Source of the DNA: Elusimicrobiota bacterium
GTDB lineage: Bacteria; Elusimicrobiota; Elusimicrobia; UBA1565; UBA9628
Assembly (NCBI GenBank): GCA_016218575.1
Contig: JACRDN010000017.1
Location: 124,001-188,000, forward strand
DNA length: 64,000 bases
Direction: 5' to 3'
Positions 34,991 through 43,089 of the stretch are shown here, one piece after another. Both the position numbers and the translations under genes were made by a program. Position 1 is the first letter of the stretch, and each line of letters starts with the position of its first letter. The notes below the pieces were generated by a model. The model saw only the letters and a program-made list of their open reading frames with translations. It was not told where the DNA came from and did no database searches.

Positions 34991-34992
34991 GG

Positions 34993-37437
34993 CTATTTCA
35001 CCGCCTCGGTGAGCGGGCTCTGCCAGGTGGCCTTGAGCATGCGCAGGGGTTCCTCCAGGATCACTTGCCCGTCCAGGCCCACGATCTTGAGGATCGGGTT
35101 GGCGATGGTCTCGCCCACGCGCTCGGCCGGGGTTGCCTTGAGGAGTTTGGTCAGAGCCGCCTCTTTCTCCGGGGGAACCTCGAGCAGGATGCGGCTTGGG
35201 CTTTCCGAGAAAAGCAGGACCTCGTTGGAGTAGATGGGGCTAGAGCGCGGGATCTGGTCGAGGTCGAGGCAGGCCCCGAACTCGCCCGAGAAGCACATCT
35301 CCGCGGCGGCCACGGCCAGGCCCCCTTCGGAGAGATCATGGGCGGAAAGCACCAGGCCCTTCTCGATGGCGGCCTGCACCGCCTTGAAGCCGTCCCGGGC
35401 CGCGCCGAGTTCGACCTCCGGCACCGCGCCCCCGAGGGAGCCGCAGATCTCGTTGTAAAGAGAGCCCCCGAGCTCCTCGGAGGTGCTCCCCACCAGGTAC
35501 AGGGCGTTTCCCGGCCCCTTGATGTCCATGGTGAGGGCCTTGCGCACGTCCGTCACCGGGGCCACGGCCGAGATCAGCAATGTCCCCGGAATGGCGAGAT
35601 CCTTGCCGTTGACGTCCCTGGACTGGTTGTAGAAGCTGTCTTTCCCGGAGATGAAAGGAACCCCGAAGCCCTTGGCCGCATCGTAGCAGCCCAAGGCCGC
35701 GCGCACCAGCCCCCCCAGGAGCTGGGGGTTCTCGGGGTTGCCCCAGCAGAAATTGTCGAGGAAGGCCGCGCGCGAGATGTCGGCCCCGGCGCAAAGAAGG
35801 TTTCTCAAGGCTTCGTCGGCGCAGGCCAATGCCATGGCGTGGGGGTCGAGCTTTCCGTAGGCCGGGTTGAGGCCGTGGCTTACGGCGAAACCCGAAAAAT
35901 TCTCGACGTCTCCCGTGGCGGCCTGGGGCCAGATGACGCAGGCGTCTCCCGGGCCGTCATGGCCCTGGCCTTGGAGGGGCTTGATCACGGTGCCACCCTG
36001 GACCTCGTGGTCGTATTGGCGGATCACCCACTCGCGGCTGCAGACGTTCCAGTGGGCGAGAGCCTTCTTCAATATCTCGGCCGGCTTTTTCTGGGCCGTG
36101 GTGATTCTGGCCATGGCCGCGGGCTTGGGCGGGTCCCAGACCGCGGCCCTCTCCGGAAGGGGCACTCCCTTGTGCAGGAACTTGAGGTCCATGTCCACGA
36201 CCGTCCGGCCCTGGTGGGAGACGAGGAGCTTCCCGGTCTTGGCGAACTCTCCCAACACGGATGTTTCGCAGCCTTCGGCCGCGAAGGCCTCCTCAAAGGC
36301 CTTCAAATTCTTGGGGGGAACCGCGAAAACCATCCGTTCCTGGGATTCCGAGACCCATATCTCCCAGGGCTCGAGATCCGCGGCCTTGAGCCTGGCATTC
36401 TCTAGGCGCACCTTGGCGCCGCCGCAAAGCTGGGCCATCTCGCCCACGGCCGAGGAGAACCCTCCGGCACCGCAGTCGGTGACCGCGCGGTAGAGCCTTT
36501 GGTCGCGGGCGCTAAGCAGGGCGTCCAACAGCTTCTTCTCGTTGATGGCGTGGCCTATCTGCACGGCCGACACTGGGGACTCCTCGTTGAGGCTGGCCGA
36601 GGAGAAGGTGGCGCCGTGAAGCCCGTCCCGGCCGGTGCGGCCGCCTGCGGCCACGATGACGTCACCGGGCTTGATCTCCTTTTTGACGGCCCAGGCAGGG
36701 AGAATCCCCACCGTGCCCACGAAAACCAAGGGGTTCAAGCGGTAGTCCTTGTCGAAGCAAATCGCGCCCGCGGCCGTGGGGATGCCCATGCGGTTGCCGT
36801 AGTCTCGCACCCCGGCCACCACGCTGCGCAAGGTCCTCTTGGGGTGGAGAGTCGTCTCGGGAAGCGGCCCCTCGTGGTCGGGCGGGGCGAAGCAGAAAAC
36901 GTCGGTGTTCAAGACCGGCTTGGCCCCGAGGCCCACGCCCAAAATGTCGCGGATCACGCCCCCCACCCCGGTCTGGGCTCCGCCGTAGGGCTCGATGGCG
37001 CAGGGGTGGTTGTGGGTTTCGACCTTGAAGGCCAGGGCCCATTGCTTGCCCGCGAAGCTCACCACCCCGGCGTTGTCCGAGAAAACGGATAGGCACCAGG
37101 ATTTGGCCAGCTCCTTGGTGGCCTTGGCGATGGTCTCGTCGAAAAGGCTCTTGATGAGCCGGGTCTTTTTCCCCTCGACATAGCGGATGGGGCCCCGGAA
37201 GGTTTTGTGCTTGCAGTGCTCGGACCAGGTCTGGGCGAGGGTTTCTATCTCGGCCACAGTCGGCTCGCGCCGCAGGGACTTGAAATGGCCTTGGATGGCG
37301 GCAAGCTCGGCCTCGCTGAAGGACCATAGGCGCTGGGCGTTCAGGGCGAAGAGTTCCTTTTGGGAGAGGGTCGTGAACTTGTTCATGAGATTTTCCGCGG
37401 CCGGCGCCGGGCTTTGCGGGCTCAAGGTGGTTTCCAT
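34993..37437 (-). CDS. purL: FGAM synthase large (synthetase) subunit, small-type PurL
   Basis: 814 residues from ATG 37437 (TAATG overlap with purS). ATP-dependent amination of FGAR. TWSEHCKHKTF, FKVETHNHPCAIEPYGGAQTGVGGVIRDILG, GGRTGRDGLHGATFSS, AVTDCGAGGFSSAVGEM, QYDHEVQGGTVIKPLQG and LSAHDLSEGGLAVAAAEM are typical of PurL that works with separate PurS and PurQ. It has a 30-residue N-terminal extension before the usual start (METTLSPQSPAPAAEN), with a possible internal start at MNKFTTLSQ. Confidence 0.95.
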   Translation of the reverse strand: METTLSPQSPAPAAENLMNKFTTLSQKELFALNAQRLWSFSEAELAAIQGHFKSLRREPTVAEIETLAQTWSEHCKHKTFRGPIRYVEGKKTRLIKSLFDETIAKATKELAKSWCLSVFSDNAGVVSFAGKQWALAFKVETHNHPCAIEPYGGAQTGVGGVIRDILGVGLGAKPVLNTDVFCFAPPDHEGPLPETTLHPKRTLRSVVAGVRDYGNRMGIPTAAGAICFDKDYRLNPLVFVGTVGILPAWAVKKEIKPGDVIVAAGGRTGRDGLHGATFSSASLNEESPVSAVQIGHAINEKKLLDALLSARDQRLYRAVTDCGAGGFSSAVGEMAQLCGGAKVRLENARLKAADLEPWEIWVSESQERMVFAVPPKNLKAFEEAFAAEGCETSVLGEFAKTGKLLVSHQGRTVVDMDLKFLHKGVPLPERAAVWDPPKPAAMARITTAQKKPAEILKKALAHWNVCSREWVIRQYDHEVQGGTVIKPLQGQGHDGPGDACVIWPQAATGDVENFSGFAVSHGLNPAYGKLDPHAMALACADEALRNLLCAGADISRAAFLDNFCWGNPENPQLLGGLVRAALGCYDAAKGFGVPFISGKDSFYNQSRDVNGKDLAIPGTLLISAVAPVTDVRKALTMDIKGPGNALYLVGSTSEELGGSLYNEICGSLGGAVPEVELGAARDGFKAVQAAIEKGLVLSAHDLSEGGLAVAAAEMCFSGEFGACLDLDQIPRSSPIYSNEVLLFSESPSRILLEVPPEKEAALTKLLKATPAERVGETIANPILKIVGLDGQVILEEPLRMLKATWQSPLTEAVK

Positions 37438-37934
37438 TACGCCGCCTCCGATACGGAAAAACGATGGACGACCGGGTTGGCCAGGCACCGGGGGACGGCC
37501 TTCTCGAGCTGGTGGCGTCCGCATTTACCGGTGATGTAGTAGGCTGTCCCCACGCGCACGGACTCCGGCTCGGCCAGTCCCATCTCTGCCAAGGTCTGGC
37601 GCACGGTCTCGCCCACGGGATCGGTCACGGAGTCCTTGAGCCAGACCTCGACTCGCCAGAGGCTGGCCCCATTGGAGCCGGGGGCCGAGGGGGCGAGCAT
37701 GCGGAACTCCTGGGTCACGCTGTCGGCCAGGAGCTCGCGGGCCGCCTGCTGGATATGGGAAAGGCTGAAGGGCCCCTTGATCTTGTATATCTGGCTCGTC
37801 CTCACCTCGTGCGCGGTGTTGACGCCCAGGCTGTGCAAAAGGGAGAGCGCTGCCTGGCCCTCCGAATCCGAGTAGTCGGATTTCAGCCGGACCTCGGCCA
37901 GGTAGACGTGAGACTGAGGGGCTTTGGCGCTCAT
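37437..37934 (-). CDS. purS: Tandem double PurS, FGAM synthase structural subunit
   Basis: 165 residues from ATG 37934 (ATGA overlap with purC). Two PurS-like domains in one chain: residues about 8-80 (YLAEVRLKSDYSDSEGQAA, then SLGVNTAHEVRTSQIYKI) and about 90-162 (LWRVEVWLKDSVTDPVGET, then MGLAEPESVRVGTAYYITG). PurS is normally about 80 residues and acts as a dimer bridging PurL and PurQ, so one fused chain could replace the dimer. The two halves are quite diverged. The start is supported by the overlap with purC. Confidence 0.88.
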   Translation of the reverse strand: MSAKAPQSHVYLAEVRLKSDYSDSEGQAALSLLHSLGVNTAHEVRTSQIYKIKGPFSLSHIQQAARELLADSVTQEFRMLAPSAPGSNGASLWRVEVWLKDSVTDPVGETVRQTLAEMGLAEPESVRVGTAYYITGKCGRHQLEKAVPRCLANPVVHRFSVSEAA

Positions 37935-38842
37935 GACTGCAGTATCCTCAAGAATTCGCGGTAGCGGCCGGCCGTGCCCTCGACGATCTCGGAGGGGAGG
38001 CTCGGGATCGGGGGGGTCTTGTCCCAGCCGATCTTTTCCAAATGGTCGCGCACGTGCTGCTTGTCGAAGCTCGCGGGAGACGAGCCCGGCTTGTAGCTCG
38101 CGGCCGGCCAAATCCTCGAGGAGTCCGGGGTCAGCATCTCGTCTATGACGATGAGCCGCCCCTCCGAGCGCCCGAACTCGAATTTGGTGTCGGCCAGTAT
38201 GAGGCCGCGCTCCTTTAAGAGCGCGGCCGCGTAGTCGTATATGTTGAGGGAGAGTGTTTCCAGTTCCTTCGCGGTCTCCTGGCCCACCATGCGGGAGAGC
38301 TCTTCCCGGCTGATGTTTTCATCGTGCCCTTCATCGGCCTTGGTCGCCGGGGTGAAGATGGGCTGGGGAAGCTGAGAGGCCTCGGAGAGGCCGATAGGGA
38401 GCTTGTGCCCGCAGACCATTCCGGTCTTTTTGTATTCCTTGAATCCCGATCCCGCCAAATAGCCCCGCACCACGCACTCGGCGTCAATGCGCTCTGCGCG
38501 CTTGGCCAAAGTGACTTTGCCCTCGTACAGGGCAGGGGAGAGCGTGATCCCCGATGGTAGTTCTCCTTGGATTTCCTTCAAATCCGCGCTCAGGAAATGA
38601 TTGGGCGCGAGGCTTTTCGTTTTCTTGAACCAGAAAGCCGAGACTTGCGTGAGTATGCGGCCTTTTTCGGGGATCGGGGTGGGAAGAACGTGGTCGAAAG
38701 CCGAGAGCCGGTCCGTGGCCACGATGAGGAGCCTGTCCTCTCCCAGCGCATAGACGTCGCGGACCTTGCCGCGGCGCACCAGGGGCAGCCCCGGGATTTC
38801 GGAGCGGACGAGGATGCCTTCCATTTTTCCCTTGAGCGTCAT
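37931..38842 (-). CDS. purC: SAICAR synthetase
   Basis: 303 residues from ATG 38842, chosen for GGGAG 5 nt upstream; an ATG 12 nt earlier is possible. Joins aspartate to CAIR. LVRRGKVRDVYALGEDRLLIVATDRLSAFD, then ECVVRGYLAGSGFKEY, GLILADTKFEFG and IDEMLTPDSSRIWPA. It is the long form (about 300 residues, with SFDKQHVRDHLEKIGWDK at the end) rather than the about 240-residue B. subtilis form. Confidence 0.96.
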   Translation of the reverse strand: MTLKGKMEGILVRSEIPGLPLVRRGKVRDVYALGEDRLLIVATDRLSAFDHVLPTPIPEKGRILTQVSAFWFKKTKSLAPNHFLSADLKEIQGELPSGITLSPALYEGKVTLAKRAERIDAECVVRGYLAGSGFKEYKKTGMVCGHKLPIGLSEASQLPQPIFTPATKADEGHDENISREELSRMVGQETAKELETLSLNIYDYAAALLKERGLILADTKFEFGRSEGRLIVIDEMLTPDSSRIWPAASYKPGSSPASFDKQHVRDHLEKIGWDKTPPIPSLPSEIVEGTAGRYREFLRILQS

Positions 38843-38844
38843 TT

Positions 38845-40386
38845 TTACTCCCATTCGATGGTGGCCGGGGGCTTGGAGCTGATGTCGTAGGCCACGCGGT
38901 TGACCCCTTTGACTTCCGAGACGATGCGGCTGGAGACTTTTTGGAGGAAATCCTGGGGGAGCCTCGACCAGTCCGCGGTCATGCCGTCTCGGCTGTCCAC
39001 GGAGCGCAGGACCACGGTGTTCTCGTAGGTTCGCTCGTCGCCCATGACGCCCACGGACTTGATGGGGAGGATCACCGCGAAGGCCTGCCAGACCTTGCCG
39101 TACCAGCCCGAGGCGGAGAGTTCCTCCCGGAAAATGGCGTCGGCCCGGCGCAGGATGCTCAGGAGCTCCGGGGTGACGGCCCCCAGGATGCGGATGGCGA
39201 GGCCCGGGCCCGGGAAGGGATGCGCCATCAGGAGCTCCTCGGAGAGTCCGAGCTCGCGGCCGAGCCGACGCGCCTCGTCCTTGAAGAGGAAGCGCAGAGG
39301 CTCAACCAAGGCCAGCCTCATTCTCTTGGGAAGCCCGCCCACGTTGTGGTGGCTCTTGATCACGGCCGAGGGGCCGTGCACGGAGACCGACTCGATCACG
39401 TCGGGATAAAGGGTGCCTTGGGCGAGGAATCGCGCGCCCTTGATTTTCTTGGCCTCGCCCTCGAAGACCTCGATGAAGGTCTTGCCGATGATTTTTCTCT
39501 TGCGCTCGGGGGCGGCCACGTTCTTCAACCGCCTGAGGAAAAGTTTCGATGCGTCCACCACCTTGATGCTGAGGCCTAAGGAGCGGCCGAGGACCTTCTC
39601 CACTCGCTCGCGGTCGCCCTCGCGCAAAAGCCCGGTGTCCACGAAGATGCAGCGCAGCCTGGCGCCGACGGCGCGGTGGATGAGCGCTGCCGCGACAGCG
39701 CTGTCGACACCTCCGGAAAGGGCGCAGATGACTTGCGAATCTCCCACCTGCTCCCGGACGGCCGCGACCTGGCGCTCCAAAAGCGAGGACATGGTCCAAC
39801 GCTCCTCGTGCCGGCAGATGCGTCGGGCGTAATTCTCGAGGATGCGCGCGCCCTCGGGGGTGTGGGCCACCTCGGGGTGGAACTGCACCCCGTACCAACG
39901 GCGGCCCGCGTCGGCGATGGCCGCGTAGGGGGCCGTGGGGGTGCGGGCCAGGACCTTGAAGCCGTTGTCCAGCCGCTCTGCCCCGTCGCCATGGCTCATC
40001 CAGACCTCGAGGCCCGAGGGCAGGCCCTCGAAGAGGAGGTCGCTCTCCAAAACTTCGATCATGGCGCGGCCGTACTCGCGCTGTCGGGCCGGGGAGACCT
40101 TCCCGCCGTGCAGAGCCACCAGGAGCTGCATCCCGTAGCAAATGCCGAGGATCGGGATTCCCAGCTCGAAAACTTGAGGGTTGGGCCGCGGCGAGCCCCG
40201 CCGGTGCACGGAATCCGGGCCGCCCGAGAAAATTAATCCTCGCGGGTTGCGCGACCGGATCTCCTCGATTGAGGCCGAGTAGGGGAGTATCTCCGCGTAA
40301 ATTTCAAGCTCGCGGAGCCTGCGGGCGATGAGTTGCGTGTACTGGGAGCCGAAGTCAAGTATCAGTATTTGGCTTTGAGCGACCAC
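38845..40386 (-). CDS. guaA: GMP synthase (glutamine-hydrolysing)
   Basis: 513 residues from GTG 40386 (overlaps the guaB stop by one base). N-terminal amidotransferase (ILDFGSQYTQLIARRLRELEIY, Cys in GICYGMQLLVALHGG, His-Glu in GVQFHPEVAHTPEG), then the PP-loop ATP pyrophosphatase (CALSGGVDSAVAAALIH) and the dimerisation domain ending NRVAYDISSKPPATIEWE. Makes GMP from XMP. Confidence 0.97.
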   Translation of the reverse strand: MVAQSQILILDFGSQYTQLIARRLRELEIYAEILPYSASIEEIRSRNPRGLIFSGGPDSVHRRGSPRPNPQVFELGIPILGICYGMQLLVALHGGKVSPARQREYGRAMIEVLESDLLFEGLPSGLEVWMSHGDGAERLDNGFKVLARTPTAPYAAIADAGRRWYGVQFHPEVAHTPEGARILENYARRICRHEERWTMSSLLERQVAAVREQVGDSQVICALSGGVDSAVAAALIHRAVGARLRCIFVDTGLLREGDRERVEKVLGRSLGLSIKVVDASKLFLRRLKNVAAPERKRKIIGKTFIEVFEGEAKKIKGARFLAQGTLYPDVIESVSVHGPSAVIKSHHNVGGLPKRMRLALVEPLRFLFKDEARRLGRELGLSEELLMAHPFPGPGLAIRILGAVTPELLSILRRADAIFREELSASGWYGKVWQAFAVILPIKSVGVMGDERTYENTVVLRSVDSRDGMTADWSRLPQDFLQKVSSRIVSEVKGVNRVAYDISSKPPATIEWE

Positions 40387-41546
40387 TATTTCCCCATGCC
40401 GATGCGTTGGGCCTTCTGGAAAAGCTTGCCTTCCGTTTGGATGGAGGGGGCGATAATGATCTCCGCTGTCTGCATCTCGCGGACCGTGGAGGCGCCAACG
40501 GAGCCCATGCAGGTGCGCAAGGCGCCCACCAAATTCTGGGTGCCGTCATCCGTGCGCGATGGGCCGTAGAGAATCTCCTCCAAGGATCCGGTGATGCCGA
40601 CATGGATGCGGGTGCCGCGCGGTAAATTCTGGTGCGGGGTGGCCATGCCCCAATGATAGCCCCTCCCCGGCGCCTCCTTGGTGCGGGCGAAGGCCGAGCC
40701 CACCATGACGCCGTCGGCGCCGCAGGCCACGGCCTTGCAGATGTCCCCGCCGGTGGACATGCCACCGTCGGCGATGATGGGGACGTAGCGGCCGCTTCTC
40801 TTGTAATGAAAATCCCGCGCCGCGGCGCAGTCCACGGTTCCCGTCACCTGGGGAACCCCCAGGCCCAGCACGCCCCGGGTGGTGCAGGCAGCTCCCGGCC
40901 CCACCCCGACCAAGAGGCCGGAAATGCCGGTTTCCATGAGCTCGACGGCCACCGCGTAGGTTACGCAGTTGCCGGCCAGGACCGGGATATTCATGTGCTT
41001 GCAGAACTTGGCGATGTCGAAGGGCTTGTAGCGGGTGGCCTTGTGGCGCACCGTGGTGACAGTGGACTGCACGACGAAGATATCGCAGCCCGCTTCCTGA
41101 GCCACGGCTCCGTATTTCTCGGCGTTTTGGGGGATGGTCGAGACCGCGCAGGGGACCTTGGCCGCCTTGATCTCCTTGACGCGCTCGGCGATCAGCTCCT
41201 CCTTGACCGGCTTGCGGTACAATTCCTGGACGAGCTTGGTGGCTTCCTCGGGCCCCGCTCCCGCGATCTGGGCCACGATTTCTCGGGGCTTCTCGTATCG
41301 GGTGTTGATCCCGTCGAGATTAAGCACGCCCAGGCCGCCCATCTTTCCCATGGCCACGGCGAAAGCAACGTCCACGACGCCGTCCATGGCCGAGGCCAGG
41401 AAGGGGATGCCGAGCTTGATCTGGCCGATCGCAAGGCTGGTGTCCACTTCATCTGGATTGACGGTGATCTCCCCAGGAACCAAAGCTATCTCGTCGAATC
41501 CATACGCTCTGCGGGCTTCCCGATCTCGGCCAATGAAGAACGCCAT
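40386..41546 (-). CDS. guaB: IMP dehydrogenase family protein, GuaB3 type without CBS domains
   Basis: 386 residues. N-terminus GRDREARRAYGFDEIALVPGEITVNPDEVD and ASAMDGVVDVAFAVAMGKMGGLGVLNLDG are characteristic of the GuaB3 branch found in actinobacteria and cyanobacteria. The catalytic loop VGVGPGAACTTRGVLGLGVPQ has the Cys-Thr-Thr active site, and IIADGGMSTGGDICKAVACGADGVMVGSAFA the phosphate site. The CBS pair of ordinary IMPDH is missing. Its place directly before guaA and the pur genes implies it makes XMP here, although the branch is less studied. First gene of the operon. Confidence 0.85.
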   Translation of the reverse strand: MAFFIGRDREARRAYGFDEIALVPGEITVNPDEVDTSLAIGQIKLGIPFLASAMDGVVDVAFAVAMGKMGGLGVLNLDGINTRYEKPREIVAQIAGAGPEEATKLVQELYRKPVKEELIAERVKEIKAAKVPCAVSTIPQNAEKYGAVAQEAGCDIFVVQSTVTTVRHKATRYKPFDIAKFCKHMNIPVLAGNCVTYAVAVELMETGISGLLVGVGPGAACTTRGVLGLGVPQVTGTVDCAAARDFHYKRSGRYVPIIADGGMSTGGDICKAVACGADGVMVGSAFARTKEAPGRGYHWGMATPHQNLPRGTRIHVGITGSLEEILYGPSRTDDGTQNLVGALRTCMGSVGASTVREMQTAEIIIAPSIQTEGKLFQKAQRIGMGK

Positions 41547-41572
41547 TCGCTCCCTCCTCCTCGACGGAAATG

Positions 41573-41597
41573 TTTGGTAGATACTTATTTTACCAAA
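41573..41597. promoter_or_regulatory. Inverted repeat upstream of the gua/pur operon
   Basis: TTTGGTA (41573-41579) and TACCAAA (41591-41597) with an 11-nt AT-rich spacer, 26 nt before the guaB start. On the minus strand the segment includes TAAAAT, a possible -10. It is the only conspicuous operator-like sequence ahead of the second purine operon; a purine-responsive repressor site is conceivable. Confidence 0.35.
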
Positions 41598-41641
41598 TAT
41601 TCAGGGGTAGGAGCAAACCGGGCTTTCGGGGGCCCCGCGGG

Positions 41642-42019
41642 CTACTTCAGGGTGAGTTTGATGTTGATGCGCAGTCCTCCCCATTGCGCCGCGTCCACCC
41701 GGCCCATGAACATGCCGGCCAGGTGCGCGAAGCGCGTGAGGGGAGCCTTTTCCTGGCCGCGCTCGGCGGACAGGAGGACTCCCAAGGCCGAGGGCCAGCG
41801 GATGTCCGAGGAGGTCGGCAGGCAGAGCTCGAGCCCGTACGGCCCGCTCGCGCAATCGGCCAAGGCTGATGCGTGCGGAACGAACTCCTGGGAGATCGGG
41901 CGCAGGGCCCGGTATAGGATGCTGAAATTAAGGCCTTGGGCCACGGCCCGGCCCGCTGGAATCGCGACGATCGAGAGCATTAGGAGCAGGGCTTTCGCGG
42001 CGGCCCTCGGCGGGATCAT
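41642..42019 (-). CDS. Small secreted protein of unknown function
   Basis: 125 residues, with an N-terminal signal sequence ALLLMLSIVAIPAGRAVA. The mature part (QGLNFSILYRALRPISQEF, two cysteines in LADCASGPYGLELCLP, and the end WGGLRINIKLTLK) has an amphipathic, beta-rich look, perhaps an outer-membrane-associated or small barrel-like protein. I do not recognise it. It lies upstream of guaB on the same strand with 95 nt between, probably a separate unit. Confidence 0.6.
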   Translation of the reverse strand: MIPPRAAAKALLLMLSIVAIPAGRAVAQGLNFSILYRALRPISQEFVPHASALADCASGPYGLELCLPTSSDIRWPSALGVLLSAERGQEKAPLTRFAHLAGMFMGRVDAAQWGGLRINIKLTLK

Positions 42020-42129
42020 AGGAGCGAGGGTAGCAGGAGCCTGTTACCCCGAGTTTGCCGATTTGTTAAATAATTGTTGCATTCCCGTCGAAAGCAAGCC
42101 CCGGGCTTTTTATGCTATAAAAACGCCCT

Positions 42130-42510
42130 ATGGAAAATATTCCTCTATCGCCAAAGCCCCTGCCGCGCGAATTCTACCTCCATCCCGCCGCCGGGATACT
42201 GTTCTCGGTTCTCACTTGCGGGCTTTACAATATCTATTGGAATTACCGGCAGTTCCAGGCCATGAACCTCCTCCTCGGCCGGGAGGAATATAAATTCCTC
42301 AATTGGCTGCTTCTATCCATAGTCACCTGCGGGCTCTATCACATCTATTACGAATACCGCATGGGCGTGGATCTTAACTGCTATCTCAAGGACAACGGCC
42401 GTCCCGTGGGCGACAATTTGGCCCTGATCGGGCTGGTTCTCTCATGCTTCGGCCTTACCGTCTTGACCGACGCTGTGTACCAACATGAGCTCAACAAGCT
42501 CTGCGAGTAA
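42130..42510 (+). CDS. DUF4234-like small membrane protein
   Basis: 126 residues. Three hydrophobic segments with the repeated TCGLYNIYWNYRQF and TCGLYHIYYEYRMG motif, typical of DUF4234. Inner-membrane protein of unknown function. TATAAA at 42116-42121 ends 8 nt before the ATG and no ribosome site is visible, another leaderless candidate. The next gene begins 26 nt before this one stops. Confidence 0.75.
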   Translation: MENIPLSPKPLPREFYLHPAAGILFSVLTCGLYNIYWNYRQFQAMNLLLGREEYKFLNWLLLSIVTCGLYHIYYEYRMGVDLNCYLKDNGRPVGDNLALIGLVLSCFGLTVLTDAVYQHELNKLCE

Positions 42511-42919
42511 GGCCCGGCTTTTTACCCTCTTCGACGGTTTGGCCATAGGGGCGTGGCTTCTGCTTGCAGCCGCAGCCGGGGTCATTAAAAGCGGGACTCT
42601 TTCTCCCGTCGCGGCGGAGGCGCGGCTCCCTTTTTGCCTGTTCAAGCTCTGGACCGGCCTGCCCTGCCCCGGCTGCGGCATGGGCCATGCCATCCTCTCC
42701 GCCTTCGCAGGAGACTGGGCTTTTTCCTATTATTACCATCCCCTCGGCCTGCCCGTCCTCGGCCTCTGGACCTGGTGGCTCTGGCGCGGTGCGCGCAACC
42801 TCGCGCGCGGCAAGCCCTTCTCCAATAATTTTCCCCCGGCCGGCCGCCCCGCCCTGCAGTGGTCCTTCCTCGCCCTGCTTCTGGCCGTTTACCTCCGCAA
42901 TTTGTTAAAATATGTTTGA
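42485..42919 (+). CDS. DUF2752-like membrane protein
   Basis: 144 residues. CLFKLWTGLPCPGCGMGHAILSAFAGDW is the signature of DUF2752 (TGxPCPGCGxTRA), followed by FSYYYHPLGLPVLGLWTWWLW and a C-terminal helix. Three membrane segments; function unknown. Translationally coupled to the DUF4234 gene by overlap. It ends 2 nt before the tRNA gene. Confidence 0.8.
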   Translation: MSSTSSASKARLFTLFDGLAIGAWLLLAAAAGVIKSGTLSPVAAEARLPFCLFKLWTGLPCPGCGMGHAILSAFAGDWAFSYYYHPLGLPVLGLWTWWLWRGARNLARGKPFSNNFPPAGRPALQWSFLALLLAVYLRNLLKYV

Positions 42920-42921
42920 AT

Positions 42922-42992
42922 TGCGGGATGGTGAAACGGTATCACGGCAGACTCTGAATCTGCTTTTCTAGGTTCGAATCCTAGTCCCGCAG
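42922..42992 (+). tRNA. tRNA-Gln (anticodon CUG)
   Basis: 71 nt. Acceptor TGCGGGA pairs perfectly with TCCCGCA; D arm GTGA/TCAC; anticodon stem GCAGA/TCTGC with loop CTCTGAA (anticodon CTG); T arm CTAGG-TTCGAAT-CCTAG; discriminator G. The CCA end is not encoded. Followed by a strong terminator, then by the accessory island, a usual position for integrated DNA. Confidence 0.93.
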
Positions 42993-43016
42993 AATTTGGA
43001 CGTGGGCGGAACGAGG

Positions 43017-43044
43017 GCCTTCCTTCGGGAGGGCTTTTCGTTTT
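43017..43044 (+). terminator. Rho-independent terminator after tRNA-Gln
   Basis: Stem GCCTTCC / GGAGGGC (one G-U pair) with loop TTCG, followed by TTTTCGTTTT. Confidence 0.8.
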
Positions 43045-43089
43045 GTTATACTCGCAGTCGAGTCGCACCACAGCAGCGTCCCGGCAACC

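Noticed and set aside
42922-42992. Whether the tRNA might be read as a different isoacceptor or be a pseudo-tRNA
   Set aside because: All four stems pair correctly and the loop CTCTGAA gives a normal CUG anticodon, so tRNA-Gln stands.
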